This document shows, in pieces, positions 16,721 through 26,763 of a DNA stretch of 64,000 nucleotides. Made by a program: the position numbers and the translations under genes. Position 1 is the first letter of the stretch; every line of letters starts with the position of its first letter. Where the stretch lies: assembly GCA_037129555.1 (NCBI GenBank), contig JBAXUS010000001.1, positions 1-64,000 on the forward strand, read 5' to 3'. The stretch comes from JANXLS01 sp037129555. GTDB lineage: Bacteria > Planctomycetota > SZUA-567 > H5-PLA8. The notes under the pieces are model-generated. The model was not told where the DNA came from. It worked only from the letters and a program-made list of their open reading frames with translations, and ran no database searches.

Positions 16721-18106
16721 TTAGTATTCCCGTTTCTTGATTCCCGGTTCCGGCTGCGGATACATGCCGTCGGCGTCAGGTTGAACAGGGGCGGGGGAGT
16801 CCTTGGTCAGGTTCTCCAATCCCGGCGCGAATTCGTGATCGCAGTTCAACATCTGCTCATACGTGACCGTCTGGCCGATGTGCGCCGCCATGCGGCCCAT
16901 GCTGGTGATGACACTGGCTTCGACGCCGCGCTTGACTTCATTGTGCGGCTTATCGGTGCGGATCGCGTCAACCAGCGTGTCCCACTCGTTCTGGTACGGG
17001 TTGCTCTTGTCCGTCGATTCCCACAGCAGCTTCGCCGGGTCTTCGAGCTGGCCTTTATAAATCGCTGACGGTCCATCGCAATCTTTGTTGCGTGATGCAA
17101 TCGCCAGCCCTTTTGTGCCGTGAATAAAGCTCGAATACTGATTCTCGGCTCCAGCCATGCAGCGGCCATCGAAGAACATCTTTGTGCCGTCGGGATACGT
17201 GTATTCGACGCCATAACTGTCGAAGTTCTGATCGACGTATTTCAGCCCGTTTCCAGCGCTGCGGAAATTACGACCGCCGACGCCTTGAGCCTTAATCGGC
17301 AACGAACCTTTCAGCCACGTCAGATGATCGATGATGTGGATGTAGAAATCGCTGAACGCTCCGCCGCCCGCCCACAACAGTGCGTGAAAACGTTGCACCT
17401 GATAATCGAGTTCGCTGATGTCCTTGGGCTTGGGCATCGTGTTGAAATGCCCGATGATGCCCTGCATGCGATAGCCGCGCATCGCGATGATTTCGCCGAG
17501 TTCGCCGTCCTGAATGCGCTTGGCGAGTTCCTGCAGATTACGCGCGTGATGCGACATTAAACCGACGCCGACTTTCAGATTCTTGGCGGCGGCATCTTCG
17601 CCCAATTTCAACATGCGTTTACTGCTCGGGCCGTCAGCCGTCAGCGGCTTTTCCATGAAGACATGGACGCCTTTGTCGATCGCGTATTTGAAGTGGACGC
17701 CGCGAAACGCCATCGGTGTTGCGAAGATCGCGACGTCGCCGGCCTTCAGACAATCGATGGCCTGCTTGTAGGCACTGAATCCGACGAAGCGCCGGTCTTC
17801 AGGCACGTCCATCTTTTCTTTGGTTGGGAATTGCTTGGTCAAGCTTTCGTGACTGCGTTTCATGCGGTGATCGTATGCGTCGGCCATGGCGACCAATTTG
17901 ATCGGGCCGCTCGTCGTGGCCAACGCGTTCTTGGCCGCGCCACTGCCGCGACCGCCGCAGCCGACAAGTGCGACTTGAATCAAATCGTTGCCCGCTGCGT
18001 AGGCTCGGCGACCGATGACGCTGGCGAGAGCAGAAAGGGCGACGGCTTGGCCGCCGGTCTTGATGAAATTGCGGCGCGTTGTCGCGAGCTGATTAGGTGT
18101 GCTCAT
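16721..18106 (-). CDS. Tat-exported Gfo/Idh/MocA oxidoreductase
   Basis: 461 residues. A twin-Arg leader (TTRRNFIKTGGQAVALSALASV) implies periplasmic location. The Rossmann motif is VALVGCGGRGSGA, followed by KLVAMADAYD and the EKP motif (FMEKPL). The long C-terminal domain is typical of planctomycete members. It probably oxidises or isomerises a sugar derivative; substrate unknown. aaggaac precedes ATG 18106. It lies in the same orientation as the SGNH esterase and next to DUF1501/PSD1 genes. Confidence 0.87.
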   Translation of the reverse strand: MSTPNQLATTRRNFIKTGGQAVALSALASVIGRRAYAAGNDLIQVALVGCGGRGSGAAKNALATTSGPIKLVAMADAYDHRMKRSHESLTKQFPTKEKMDVPEDRRFVGFSAYKQAIDCLKAGDVAIFATPMAFRGVHFKYAIDKGVHVFMEKPLTADGPSSKRMLKLGEDAAAKNLKVGVGLMSHHARNLQELAKRIQDGELGEIIAMRGYRMQGIIGHFNTMPKPKDISELDYQVQRFHALLWAGGGAFSDFYIHIIDHLTWLKGSLPIKAQGVGGRNFRSAGNGLKYVDQNFDSYGVEYTYPDGTKMFFDGRCMAGAENQYSSFIHGTKGLAIASRNKDCDGPSAIYKGQLEDPAKLLWESTDKSNPYQNEWDTLVDAIRTDKPHNEVKRGVEASVITSMGRMAAHIGQTVTYEQMLNCDHEFAPGLENLTKDSPAPVQPDADGMYPQPEPGIKKREY

Positions 18107-18177
18107 GTGTTGTTCCTTGGCTCCAAAATAATGAAATTGTGGTATAGACCTTCGCCTACACCACGACGATCAGATAC

Positions 18178-18951
18178 TTACTTAGCACCCAACATATCTT
18201 TGACCGTTGGCAGAATCGCGTCGGCCCAGATCTGATAGCCCTTTGCGTTCGGATGTAGGAAGTCCGGCATGATGTCCTTCGGCAGATCCTTATTCGCATC
18301 AAGGAACTTGTCGCCGATATCCATGTACTTGAGCGTCTTGCCGCCGTCATCGAGCTTTGCGACGATATCGTTCACGAGATTGTTCTTGACGCGGGCACCA
18401 TCTGCGGCCTTCGGGCTGCGTGGGAAAATGCCGAGCAATAAGATCTTTGACTTCGGCTGGCGCTTCTTGATTTCGTTCACAATCGCAGTGATGCCGGCAG
18501 CGACATCTTCTTTCGAATCCGCTCCGTTGTTTGTGCCGATCATGATCACGCACAGCTTCGCTTCGTAACCTTCGAGTTCACCGTTCTGCAAACGCCACAG
18601 AACGTGCTGGGTGCGGTCGCCGCCGATGCCGAGGTTCAACGCCTTCAGAGGTGCGAACGCTTCGTCCCAGACTTTCTTGCCACCGCCGCGCCAGCCATCC
18701 GTAATGGAGTCGCCGATGAAGACGAGGTCATTGTTACCCTTCTTAATGTCATTCATGAATCCATCGTGACGCGGACGATCTTTGATGGCAGGACTGACAG
18801 CAGGTGGCGGCGGATGTTCCAATTCCCAGACACGCTTTTCAAGCGCGGAGATCCGTTCTTCAACGGTCTTGGGATGATCTTCAGCGCGAACAGCCGGAGC
18901 GACGCACACCAGCAAGGCAAACAACGAGATGAGAGAAATGAGACTGCGCAC
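18178..18951 (-). CDS. Secreted SGNH/GDSL esterase
   Basis: 257 residues. A Sec signal peptide (LISLFALLVCVAPAVRA) and a short coiled coil (VEERISALEKRVWELE) precede an SGNH hydrolase: Block I GDSITDGW with Ser82, the GIGGDRT block, GTNN, and the C-terminal DFLHPNAKGY with Asp and His. This subtype resembles PAF-acetylhydrolase beta-like enzymes that remove acyl groups, often from glycans. Upstream of the neighbouring Gfo/Idh/MocA gene on the same strand, 71 bases away. Confidence 0.88.
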   Translation of the reverse strand: MRSLISLISLFALLVCVAPAVRAEDHPKTVEERISALEKRVWELEHPPPPAVSPAIKDRPRHDGFMNDIKKGNNDLVFIGDSITDGWRGGGKKVWDEAFAPLKALNLGIGGDRTQHVLWRLQNGELEGYEAKLCVIMIGTNNGADSKEDVAAGITAIVNEIKKRQPKSKILLLGIFPRSPKAADGARVKNNLVNDIVAKLDDGGKTLKYMDIGDKFLDANKDLPKDIMPDFLHPNAKGYQIWADAILPTVKDMLGAK

Positions 18952-19146
18952 GAATACGACTCCTTTTAAAATGAGTACTAGAAAATCCTGCTTTCAATAA
19001 GTCGATACACCGCAACGAAAAGCCGACACAACGAAATTCGAATCGATTTTTTGCATTCGAATCGAAAGAATTTTTTAACATTTCGTCCATCTTCGGTGCA
19101 TATACGTGTACGGATTTCGCACCACTATATTTCAAGGGATTCCCGC

Positions 19147-20511
19147 ATGAGCACCTATTGCAACAACCGCATCGACCTCAGTGGCCTCAGCCGTCGTGAT
19201 ATGTTGCGCCGTTCGGGTTATGGACTCGGCGCGATGTACCTCAGCGCGTTGCTGGGAACGACCAGCGAAGCGGGCGAAAAAGTCGCGCGCAAGCCGGATT
19301 TTAAAGGCACATGCAAACGCGTAATCCACATCTTCGCGGGTGGCGCGCCCTCGCATTTGGACACGTTCGATCCCAAGCCCGGCATGCAGGCGCTCAGTGG
19401 CAAGAGCGGTAGTCGAGGCGGAGCGCTGTTTCCGACACCATTCAAATTCAACAAGAGCGGCAAAAGCGGTTTGGAGATCAGTGAGCTCTTTCCGAAACTC
19501 TCCGAACGCGCCGACGACCTCTGCGTGATTCGTTCGATGACTACCGACGTCCCGGCGCACGAAGTCGCGTCGCAATTGATGGTCACCGGCAACGGCATTC
19601 TGAAGCGCCCCAGCCTCGGCTCGTGGACGTTGTACGGCCTCGGTGTCGAGAATGAAAACTTGCCGGGATTCGTGTCGATGGGCGGAAATATCGCGGCCCG
19701 TCAAGCAGCGTTTTTGCCGAGCATGTATCAAGGCGCGTTGGCCAATTACGCCCCGGGACGAAAAGTTGAAGAGACACTGCTCAATTTGCGCAGCGAATTC
19801 AATGGCCTCGAAGAGCAGCGCAAACAGTTGGACCTCGCGCGCAAGCTTGACGTGCTGCACATGAAATCCGTGCAGAAAGATGAGCAGCTCGAATCACGCA
19901 TCGATTCGTTCGAACTGGCGTTTAAAATGCAGACCGCTGCAACCGACGCGTTTGACATCATGAAGGAGTCGGCAGAAGTTCGCGCGCGTTACGGTGCGAC
20001 GTTGCTTGGCGGACGCCTGCTCATCGCTCGGCGCTTGGCCGAACGCGGAGTGCGCTTCATTCAAATCGACGCTGGCGGATGGGACCACCATTATGGTCTG
20101 TCGCGCGCGATCAAGAAGACGGCGGGCGACATCGATCAACCGGTCGCGGCGTTGCTGCAGGACTTGAAGGAGCGCGGATTACTGGACTCGACACTCGTGG
20201 TGTGGGGCGGCGAATTCGGTCGTACACCGACGACGGCAGGACGCGTCAGCGAAGAATCCGGGCGCGATCATCATGCGGAAGTTTTCTGCGCGTGGATGGC
20301 CGGCGGTGGCGTCAAGGGCGGCATGGCGTGGGGCGAGTCCGACGAAATCGGCGACAAAGTCGGCAAAGACGGCGTCCACGTTCACGATTTGCATGCCACG
20401 ATCATGCATTTAATGGGCTTCGATCACACCAAATTGACGTACCGCTATAACGGCCGCGATTTCAGACTCACAGACAACTTCGGCAAAGTCGTTCACGGGA
20501 TTATCGCATGA
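19147..20511 (+). CDS. DUF1501 protein with Tat-like leader
   Basis: 454 residues from ATG 19147 (aaggg eight bases upstream); an in-frame ATG at 19051 is rejected because the added residues are unlike the family. The leader SRRDMLRRSGYGLGAMYLSALLG is the planctomycete twin-Arg style. Family marks: CKRVIHIFAGGAPSHLDTFDPKPGM, GERGVRFIQIDAGGWDHH-like block (present as RGVRFIQIDAGGWDHHYGL) and LVVWGGEFGRTPT. DUF1501 belongs to the alkaline phosphatase/sulfatase-like fold. It is almost always encoded beside PSD1 cytochromes, as here (ATGA overlap). Enzymatic role unproven. Confidence 0.9.
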   Translation: MSTYCNNRIDLSGLSRRDMLRRSGYGLGAMYLSALLGTTSEAGEKVARKPDFKGTCKRVIHIFAGGAPSHLDTFDPKPGMQALSGKSGSRGGALFPTPFKFNKSGKSGLEISELFPKLSERADDLCVIRSMTTDVPAHEVASQLMVTGNGILKRPSLGSWTLYGLGVENENLPGFVSMGGNIAARQAAFLPSMYQGALANYAPGRKVEETLLNLRSEFNGLEEQRKQLDLARKLDVLHMKSVQKDEQLESRIDSFELAFKMQTAATDAFDIMKESAEVRARYGATLLGGRLLIARRLAERGVRFIQIDAGGWDHHYGLSRAIKKTAGDIDQPVAALLQDLKERGLLDSTLVVWGGEFGRTPTTAGRVSEESGRDHHAEVFCAWMAGGGVKGGMAWGESDEIGDKVGKDGVHVHDLHATIMHLMGFDHTKLTYRYNGRDFRLTDNFGKVVHGIIA

Positions 20512-23500
20512 TCACGACACGAATATTGAATTCGAAGACATATATGACCGCGTGGATTCTGTGCGCCTCACTATTGGTGATGGCGCACGTCCGCGCAAGT
20601 GACGCGCAAGGGCTGGAATTTTTCGAAAAGAAAATCCGCCCAATGCTCACCGAGAAGTGTGTCGGTTGTCACAATTCGACCGGCAAAGCCAAAGGCGCGT
20701 TGATGCTCGACAGTCGCCAGGGCATGCTTACCGGCGGTAATGACGGCGCGGCCATTGTCCCCGGCTCGCCCGAGAAAAGTCTGCTGATCAAAGCGATCAG
20801 TTACAAAGACGCTGAATTGAAGATGCCGCCGAAGGAAAAGGGTGGACAACTCAGCGCTGACGAAATCGCCAATTTTGAAACATGGATCAAGATGGGTGCG
20901 CCCGATCCGCGCGAAGGCACGGTCAAGAAACTGACCGGTCTGACCGCCGAAGCCCGTGCGCATTGGGCCTATCAACAGGTCAAAAAGCCGGACGTTCCGA
21001 AAGTCGATTCTGCCGGATGGGCGCGCAATGAGATCGACGCGTTCGTGTTCGAAAAGCTCCAGGCGAATGGTTTGAAACCCGCGTCGCAAGCTTCGAAAGA
21101 TGCCTTGATTCGCCGCGCGTCCTACGATCTGATCGGCCTTCCGCCGACGGTTGAAGAAGCCCGAGCGTTCATTGACGATGCATCCCCCGAAGCCTTCGCG
21201 AAAGTCGTGGATCGGCTGCTCGCGTCGCCCCATTATGGTGAGCGCTGGGGGCGTCATTGGCTGGATTCCGCCCGTTACAGCGACACGCGCGGCTTGATCA
21301 GCAACGGCCAGAAATACCGCTTCGAAGACTACCGCTACATGTACGCCTGGACCTACCGCGACTATGTGATTCGAGCCATCAACGACGACAAGCCGTATGA
21401 TAAATTCATCGTCGAACAACTCGCAGCAGATCGACTACCCGGCGTTAAGGAAGACGACGAACGCCTCGCCGCGTTGGGATTTTTGACGGTCGGAAAGCGC
21501 TTCAACGACCGAGAAGACATCATCGACGAACGTATTGACACGGTCACGAAAGCGTTCCTCGGCATGACTGCGTCGTGTGCGCGCTGCCACGATCACAAAT
21601 TCGATCCCGTCTCGATTGCCGACTACTACGCGCTCCACGGCGTCTTCGCGAGTTCGATGAACGAGCCGTATTCGAAGCCGATGTTAAAGGGGTCGTTCGA
21701 CGAGTCCAAGCACGAGGACTACGAAAAGAAGTTGACCATGTTGCAAAATGCGAATCGCCAGGCGTACTACAAACTTGTCACCGATTTATCGAAGCTCTTC
21801 TATGAAAAATCAGAAGGCTGGGTGCATTCGAAGATGTACAAATCGAAGTCGGTCGAACGGTTTGACATCTACAAGAAATTTGGAATCACTGAAAAGTCTC
21901 GCGTGGATCGTGAAGTCGAAAACGCGATCAAGATCACCAACGACAATCCTGTGTTCGGCGTTGCCTCTTGGTTTATCCACACGAAAGCGGATGCGGCGAG
22001 CGCCATTGCGGAAATCATTCCGACGATGCAGAAGCGTTTGAATTCGCCGAAGTCGACGATCAATCCGATGGTAGCGAAGGCGTTCCTCGCCGCTGCAAAT
22101 GACATCAAATCGACCGAAGATGTCGCGAAGGTTTACGCGAAGATTTTCACGGAACTTCGTCCGACGGCAATGGCGTTCATCGAAGCGCGGAGTAAGGGTG
22201 AACCGACCAAACTCGACACGGCCACGCAGCAGTTATGCGAAGCCGTCTACCCGATTCCGACGTTGGAAGAATTGGATACGCCTGAAAAGGTGCTCCTCGC
22301 CGCCGAAGCGCTGCCGCTTGAAAATGAAGGCGTCGCGTACTTCAAATTCAACGAATTGAATTCGCTGCGCATTTCGCACCCCGGCGCGCCCGGCGGAGCG
22401 ATGACGATTTATGACTTCCCATCCCCGCACGATTCGCGCATTTTTCTGCGCGGAGACAAACGCAAACCCGGCGATCTCGTGCCGCGCCGCTTCATCGATT
22501 CGCTTGCCCAATCCACCTACGGCAGCGAGACGGCGCCGAAGTTCTCGAAAGAAAATAGTGGCCGCTTGGAACTCGCTGAAGCCATCGCGTCTCCGAAAAA
22601 TCCGTTGACCGCGCGTGTCTTGGTCAACCGCGTGTGGATGCATCATTTCGGTGAAGGATTCATTCGGACACCGGACGATCTGGGAACGCAAAGTGAGAAG
22701 CCCAGCCACCCGGAACTGCTCGATTATTTGGCTGCGAAATTCATGGAAGACGGCTGGTCTCAAAAAAAGCTGCACCGCCAGATTCTGCTTTCGGCTTCGT
22801 ATCAACAAAGCAGCGAACCGAACGCCGTTGCTGAAGGCAAAGACGCACCGAACCGCTTGATTTGGCGTCAGAATTTGCGCCGCTTGGATTTCGAAGCCAT
22901 TCGCGATTCAATGGTGCTTCTGACCGGTCGGCTCGAAAGCGAACTGTACGGCAAGCCGGTGAATTTGACTGATGAACCGTACTGCTACCGTCGATCAATT
23001 TACGGCTATGTGGACCGTTTGCAGTTGAGCGATCTGATGTCGCAATTCGACTACGCCGACCCGACATTCGTGAATTCCGCCCGCACCAGCACGGTCGTTC
23101 CGCAGCAGGCGTTGTTCTTCATGAACAGCGCCATGTCCGTCGATGTCGCGCGGCAGGTTGTCGCGCGCGAAGACGTAGCGCAGGCCATCAATAACAAAGC
23201 GCGTGTTCAGGCGTTGTATTCGATTGTCTTCCAACGCGAACCGAAGCCCGAGGAAATCGCGTTGGCTGACGAGTTCATCGCGGGTGCGGAAAAGATGTTC
23301 ACGGAACTTCATCCCAAGCAAGCGGCTCAACTGGTGGTGGTTCCGCCGAAACTGACGGATAGCGATGTGAAAGAGCTGAACAAGAAAGCCGCGAGACTTG
23401 CAGTCAAAGCTGCGAAGACTGGCGATACGTCGATGATGATGAACTTCGGCAAACAGGCCACGATTAAAAATGAAGGCGTCCGCGTCAAGCGAGCTCCGCT

Positions 23501-23564
23501 CACGCCGTGGGAACTATACACTCACGCCTTGCTGCTCTCGAACGAATTCGTCTACGTGAATTAA
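20508..23564 (+). CDS. PSD1 planctomycete cytochrome c, DUF1549/DUF1553
   Basis: 1018 residues. A signal peptide (~1-30) precedes a cytochrome c domain with CVGCH at 51-55, then a PSCyt2/DUF1549 region (WARNEIDAFVFEKLQANGLKPA, LIGLPPTVEE, GERWGRHWLD) and a C-terminal DUF1553 region (LTARVLVNRVWMHHFGEG, DDLGTQSEKPSHPELLD, QQALFFMNS). One motif TASCARCHDHKFDP adds a second CxxCH. The start overlaps the DUF1501 stop as ATGA, so the two are translationally coupled. These pairs are typical of Planctomycetota/Verrucomicrobiota and are thought to act in periplasmic polysaccharide oxidation. Confidence 0.92.
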   Translation: MITTRILNSKTYMTAWILCASLLVMAHVRASDAQGLEFFEKKIRPMLTEKCVGCHNSTGKAKGALMLDSRQGMLTGGNDGAAIVPGSPEKSLLIKAISYKDAELKMPPKEKGGQLSADEIANFETWIKMGAPDPREGTVKKLTGLTAEARAHWAYQQVKKPDVPKVDSAGWARNEIDAFVFEKLQANGLKPASQASKDALIRRASYDLIGLPPTVEEARAFIDDASPEAFAKVVDRLLASPHYGERWGRHWLDSARYSDTRGLISNGQKYRFEDYRYMYAWTYRDYVIRAINDDKPYDKFIVEQLAADRLPGVKEDDERLAALGFLTVGKRFNDREDIIDERIDTVTKAFLGMTASCARCHDHKFDPVSIADYYALHGVFASSMNEPYSKPMLKGSFDESKHEDYEKKLTMLQNANRQAYYKLVTDLSKLFYEKSEGWVHSKMYKSKSVERFDIYKKFGITEKSRVDREVENAIKITNDNPVFGVASWFIHTKADAASAIAEIIPTMQKRLNSPKSTINPMVAKAFLAAANDIKSTEDVAKVYAKIFTELRPTAMAFIEARSKGEPTKLDTATQQLCEAVYPIPTLEELDTPEKVLLAAEALPLENEGVAYFKFNELNSLRISHPGAPGGAMTIYDFPSPHDSRIFLRGDKRKPGDLVPRRFIDSLAQSTYGSETAPKFSKENSGRLELAEAIASPKNPLTARVLVNRVWMHHFGEGFIRTPDDLGTQSEKPSHPELLDYLAAKFMEDGWSQKKLHRQILLSASYQQSSEPNAVAEGKDAPNRLIWRQNLRRLDFEAIRDSMVLLTGRLESELYGKPVNLTDEPYCYRRSIYGYVDRLQLSDLMSQFDYADPTFVNSARTSTVVPQQALFFMNSAMSVDVARQVVAREDVAQAINNKARVQALYSIVFQREPKPEEIALADEFIAGAEKMFTELHPKQAAQLVVVPPKLTDSDVKELNKKAARLAVKAAKTGDTSMMMNFGKQATIKNEGVRVKRAPLTPWELYTHALLLSNEFVYVN

Positions 23565-23566
23565 AC

Positions 23567-23600
23567 AGTAGGGCGGAATCATCGGCTGTCCTACTTTTTC
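23567..23600 (+). terminator. Terminator after PSD1 gene
   Basis: Ten-bp stem with G-T pairs (23567-23576 with 23586-23595), followed by a T-run. It overlaps the 3' end of the convergent esterase gene. Confidence 0.6.
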
Positions 23601-24709
23601 TGTTTCAAGAAATGCTCGAAGAACGCGTAAATCTGCGCGTTCGATTCTTCCGTGGGCGGATGGTCCTTTCGATTCGTCATCCCAACACGTTCCGAAAATC
23701 CCAGCAACGCATTCACCGCAATCGTGTGATTCAGCACAGGCCAGCGCGCCAGCGTGTCTTCTGCACCGCCTGAAACCAAAAACGGGCGCGGAGCCATTAA
23801 CGCTTCCAATTCGTGAAGATCACGACCGGATTCAATCATCTTCGCATACGCGCCCGTACGCGGATTCGCTGCCGTAATCAGTCCAGGTTTGCGCGTGCGC
23901 GACGCGTCTAGCCCGAGATACCACGGCTCCCAATAATTCACGCTGGACCGCTTTTCATCAAACGCGATGCCCGGATCGCACCACGCCGCACATGCAAATT
24001 TCTCGTCCAAACACGACGCGAACATCGCCCACTTTCCGCCATACGAATGCCCGACGACACCAATGCGCTTTGCATCGACCTCTGACATATTCGCGAGCGC
24101 TTGCCTGCAATTCGACGCGACATAAGCGAGATATGACAGCGGTTGGCTCGTAGCGATTCCGGTGACGGGCTTCCGAGCATCGCCTCCGGGCGAGCCGATC
24201 GAAAGCGTCACGAATCCGCGTCGCGCGAGTTGGTACGCGAAATCGCGCAGCGGTTGCTTGCTCTGCCCGATGCTCGTCTCCGGTTCGTAATATGGAACGA
24301 ACACTGCGGGGCGCGGGTCCGTTCCGTCCGGAATCAGCAGCCAGCCATCGGCCATTTGTCCCTGCGAAATTTCCACGCGCACGCGATGCTGAATGAAATT
24401 ATCACGCCGCGATTGCGAGATCAGTTCCAACTTCGGTTTGTCCAGAAGTGGAGGCCACGCGCCCATCAAGTCGTGCCATTGTCCCAGGATTTCATTTCGT
24501 CGCCGGGCCCAATCCGCCGCGTTCGCAACTCGAGTTCCGTCGTTAAAAATCAGCGGCGACCGATACGCACCGAGCGCCCCGGCGAACTCTGCCGGAGGCT
24601 TATAAAACGGTTCGATCCTTTGCCACTGCGTTTCCGCATCGGCTGCATGAATCGCCGTTCCAAGAATCAAGAGACCGAACGACACGAGCATCGAAATAGT
24701 GTTTTTCAT
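23591..24709 (-). CDS. Secreted alpha/beta hydrolase (acetyl-xylan-esterase-like)
   Basis: 372 residues from ATG 24709, which begins a clean signal peptide (MKNTISMLVSFGLLILGTAIHA). A longer start at 24736 overlaps the upstream stop as ATGA and would add nine residues, so translational coupling is possible. The nucleophile is Ser222 in GHSYGG; a late His lies in KDHPPTEES and an acid in GGAEDT. The fold is of the large secreted esterase group found next to PSD1/DUF1501 genes. Substrate unknown, probably acylated glycan. Confidence 0.8.
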   Translation of the reverse strand: MKNTISMLVSFGLLILGTAIHAADAETQWQRIEPFYKPPAEFAGALGAYRSPLIFNDGTRVANAADWARRRNEILGQWHDLMGAWPPLLDKPKLELISQSRRDNFIQHRVRVEISQGQMADGWLLIPDGTDPRPAVFVPYYEPETSIGQSKQPLRDFAYQLARRGFVTLSIGSPGGDARKPVTGIATSQPLSYLAYVASNCRQALANMSEVDAKRIGVVGHSYGGKWAMFASCLDEKFACAAWCDPGIAFDEKRSSVNYWEPWYLGLDASRTRKPGLITAANPRTGAYAKMIESGRDLHELEALMAPRPFLVSGGAEDTLARWPVLNHTIAVNALLGFSERVGMTNRKDHPPTEESNAQIYAFFEHFLKQKK

Positions 24710-24732
24710 GGTGCTCGTATTTACACCACCGT

Positions 24733-25827
24733 TCATCGCGCGCCGGCCAAGCCGTCGATGATTTTGATCAGAGGCATGAAAAGCGAGATGACGATGAATC
24801 CAACCGTCAGGCCCATGAAGACAATCAGCACCGGTTCAAGCAGACTCATCATCGCGCCGACAAGCGCGTCGACGCGGTTGTCATATGTGTCCGCAACTTT
24901 CATCAGCATTTTATCGAGTTCACCTGTCTCTTCGCCGACTTGAATCATGTTGACAACGAGGTCATCAAAAACGCCCGAGTGCCGCAGCGGCTCAGCGATC
25001 GTGTCGCCTTCTTTAATCGAGTTCCCCACCGTCTCAATCGCATGAGCAAGCACCTGATTGTCGGTCGCGAGTTTGATGATCGAAATCGCTTCGAGAATCG
25101 GCACACCGGATGAGACTAGCGTCCCGAGCGTGCGGCAGAAACGGCTGATCGACGACTTCGAAATGATCGTGCCGAAGATCGGAATCTTCAATTTCACAGC
25201 GTCCACGACGAGCCGACCGCGCGGAGTTGCGACGATGCATTTATAGATCGAATAAACGAGCAGCGGCGTAAAGAGCAGTACATACCAATAGTTGGTCATG
25301 GCGCTCGCGACGGCCATTAAAATTTGTGTCGGAATCGGTAAGTCCCCCGCACCCATTTCCTCAAACATTTGCTTGAACTTCGGGATGATGAAGATCATCA
25401 GAAACGACAAAATACAGGACGCGATGAACATCACTGCGGCGGGATAAATCAGTGCGCCGATGATGCGCTGCTGAAGCTTCTGCGCTTTTTCGCGGTAGTC
25501 GGCGAGCCGTTCCAGAATCTCGTCGAGCACGCCACCGCTCTCGCCCGCGCGAATCATGTTGACATACAGCGCATCGAAAACATGCGACTGGCCTGCAAGC
25601 GCCTCGGACAGCCGCGAGCCGTTTTCGACATCGTGTTTCACGTGTTCGATCGCGAACTTGAATGTCCCGGTCGGGAGTTGCGCGTGAAGTATTTCCAAGC
25701 TGCGCATGATCGGCAATCCGGCGTCAAGCAGCGTGGCGAATTCGCGCGTGAAATCGGTCAGGTGCGACGGCTTGACGCGGGTGTTGAAGTGGAACGAGTA
25801 GCGCGGTTTTTGCACTGCCGTTTGCAT
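24733..25827 (-). CDS. GspF/PilC-type inner membrane assembly protein
   Basis: 364 residues with two T2SSF domains: LTDFTREFATLLDAGLPIMRSLEIL near the N-terminus and FCRTLGTLVSSGVPILEAISII in the second half. Each is followed by a characteristic G-E motif (IRAGESGGVLDEIL, IQVGEETGELDKML) and TM helices (ALIYPAAVMFIASCILSF; EPVLIVFMGLTVGFIVISLF). GspF/PilC anchors the ATPase and pilin platform of type II secretion or type IV pili. No gspE/pilB or pilins are in the window, so the gene stands apart from its machine here. Confidence 0.88.
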   Translation of the reverse strand: MQTAVQKPRYSFHFNTRVKPSHLTDFTREFATLLDAGLPIMRSLEILHAQLPTGTFKFAIEHVKHDVENGSRLSEALAGQSHVFDALYVNMIRAGESGGVLDEILERLADYREKAQKLQQRIIGALIYPAAVMFIASCILSFLMIFIIPKFKQMFEEMGAGDLPIPTQILMAVASAMTNYWYVLLFTPLLVYSIYKCIVATPRGRLVVDAVKLKIPIFGTIISKSSISRFCRTLGTLVSSGVPILEAISIIKLATDNQVLAHAIETVGNSIKEGDTIAEPLRHSGVFDDLVVNMIQVGEETGELDKMLMKVADTYDNRVDALVGAMMSLLEPVLIVFMGLTVGFIVISLFMPLIKIIDGLAGAR

Positions 25828-25872
25828 GTGAGCGTCCCTTCAAAAAGGTGGATGATCAATAACGAATCGAAA

Positions 25873-26763
25873 TCAGTTTTTTACGTCGGTCAATTCTACG
25901 ATGCCGCGTTGAACGAGCAGGGGACTGGAGGTGTTCACGATCACGTGTTCGCCTGAGGACACATCGACTTTGGCGGAATCGGAGAATCGAGCGATGCGGA
26001 CTTTGCCGCGCGACACATCCAAACGCGTAGACGACGTCGTGACTTCCAAGCGAAAGATCGTTCCGATAACGGTCACTTCGGCCATTGGGGTACAAATGAT
26101 GAGCGGGCTGATTTCGGGCTGGGACGCGGCATCAATAGTCAAAACCCCCGCTGACACCGTGATGCGCTTACCGGATTTCATGAGATTGATTTTCTGTTCG
26201 TCGCGACGATTCAGTCGCAACGCACCTGAACCCGCGCCGGGTGTTCCCGGGGTAAGCGTTTTAAAATTCAGAGTCGTGCCATCACCATATTTCAGCATTG
26301 CGCTGCCCGGGCCGTCGAACTCCAAACCGTTCTTCTCCGACAGGTACTGTTGAGCGGCCACAGGTATCCGGTCTGCGAAGTTTTCATCGGTCATAAAAAC
26401 TCGCCCGGAAAAGGTGTCGATTCTCGCTGCATACACAACGAGATTTGGATCGGTCGTCGATTTAAAAAAAAGGACTCCGAGAATCGCAAACACAAGGACA
26501 GCCGCCGCGCACCATCGGCGCCACGTCCACTTTTGTGTTGGGGCAATGGAATTCGTATCGGAACTTACAGGCTTCGTATTCCGAGCACGGCTTCCCAACA
26601 ATTCATTGCGAAGCGCGCGGTGAAGCTGTGCGCGGCGCGTAAATTCCCGGATGTGTTCCGGGTCCGAGCGCAACCATGCGCGAAACGCGTCGGCTTCTTC
26701 CGGCGTTAAATCGGCATCGAAATACGCGTCGCAACGGTCGAGTTCTTCGTGAGAGAGCTGCAT
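25873..26763 (-). CDS. FecR-domain regulator, single TM
   Basis: 296 residues from ATG 26763, with ggaggg upstream and TGATG overlap with the sigma-factor stop. An N-terminal short helical domain (PEEADAFRAWLRSDPEHIREF) resembles the anti-sigma-like part of planctomycete FecR proteins. A TM helix (~84-100, WCAAAVLVFAILGVLFF) is followed by a FecR beta domain (FDGPGSAMLKYGDGTTLNF, EVTVIGTIFRLEV, VSRGKVRI, VSSGEHVIV). It probably controls the sigma factor encoded just upstream in response to an envelope signal. Confidence 0.86.
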   Translation of the reverse strand: MQLSHEELDRCDAYFDADLTPEEADAFRAWLRSDPEHIREFTRRAQLHRALRNELLGSRARNTKPVSSDTNSIAPTQKWTWRRWCAAAVLVFAILGVLFFKSTTDPNLVVYAARIDTFSGRVFMTDENFADRIPVAAQQYLSEKNGLEFDGPGSAMLKYGDGTTLNFKTLTPGTPGAGSGALRLNRRDEQKINLMKSGKRITVSAGVLTIDAASQPEISPLIICTPMAEVTVIGTIFRLEVTTSSTRLDVSRGKVRIARFSDSAKVDVSSGEHVIVNTSSPLLVQRGIVELTDVKN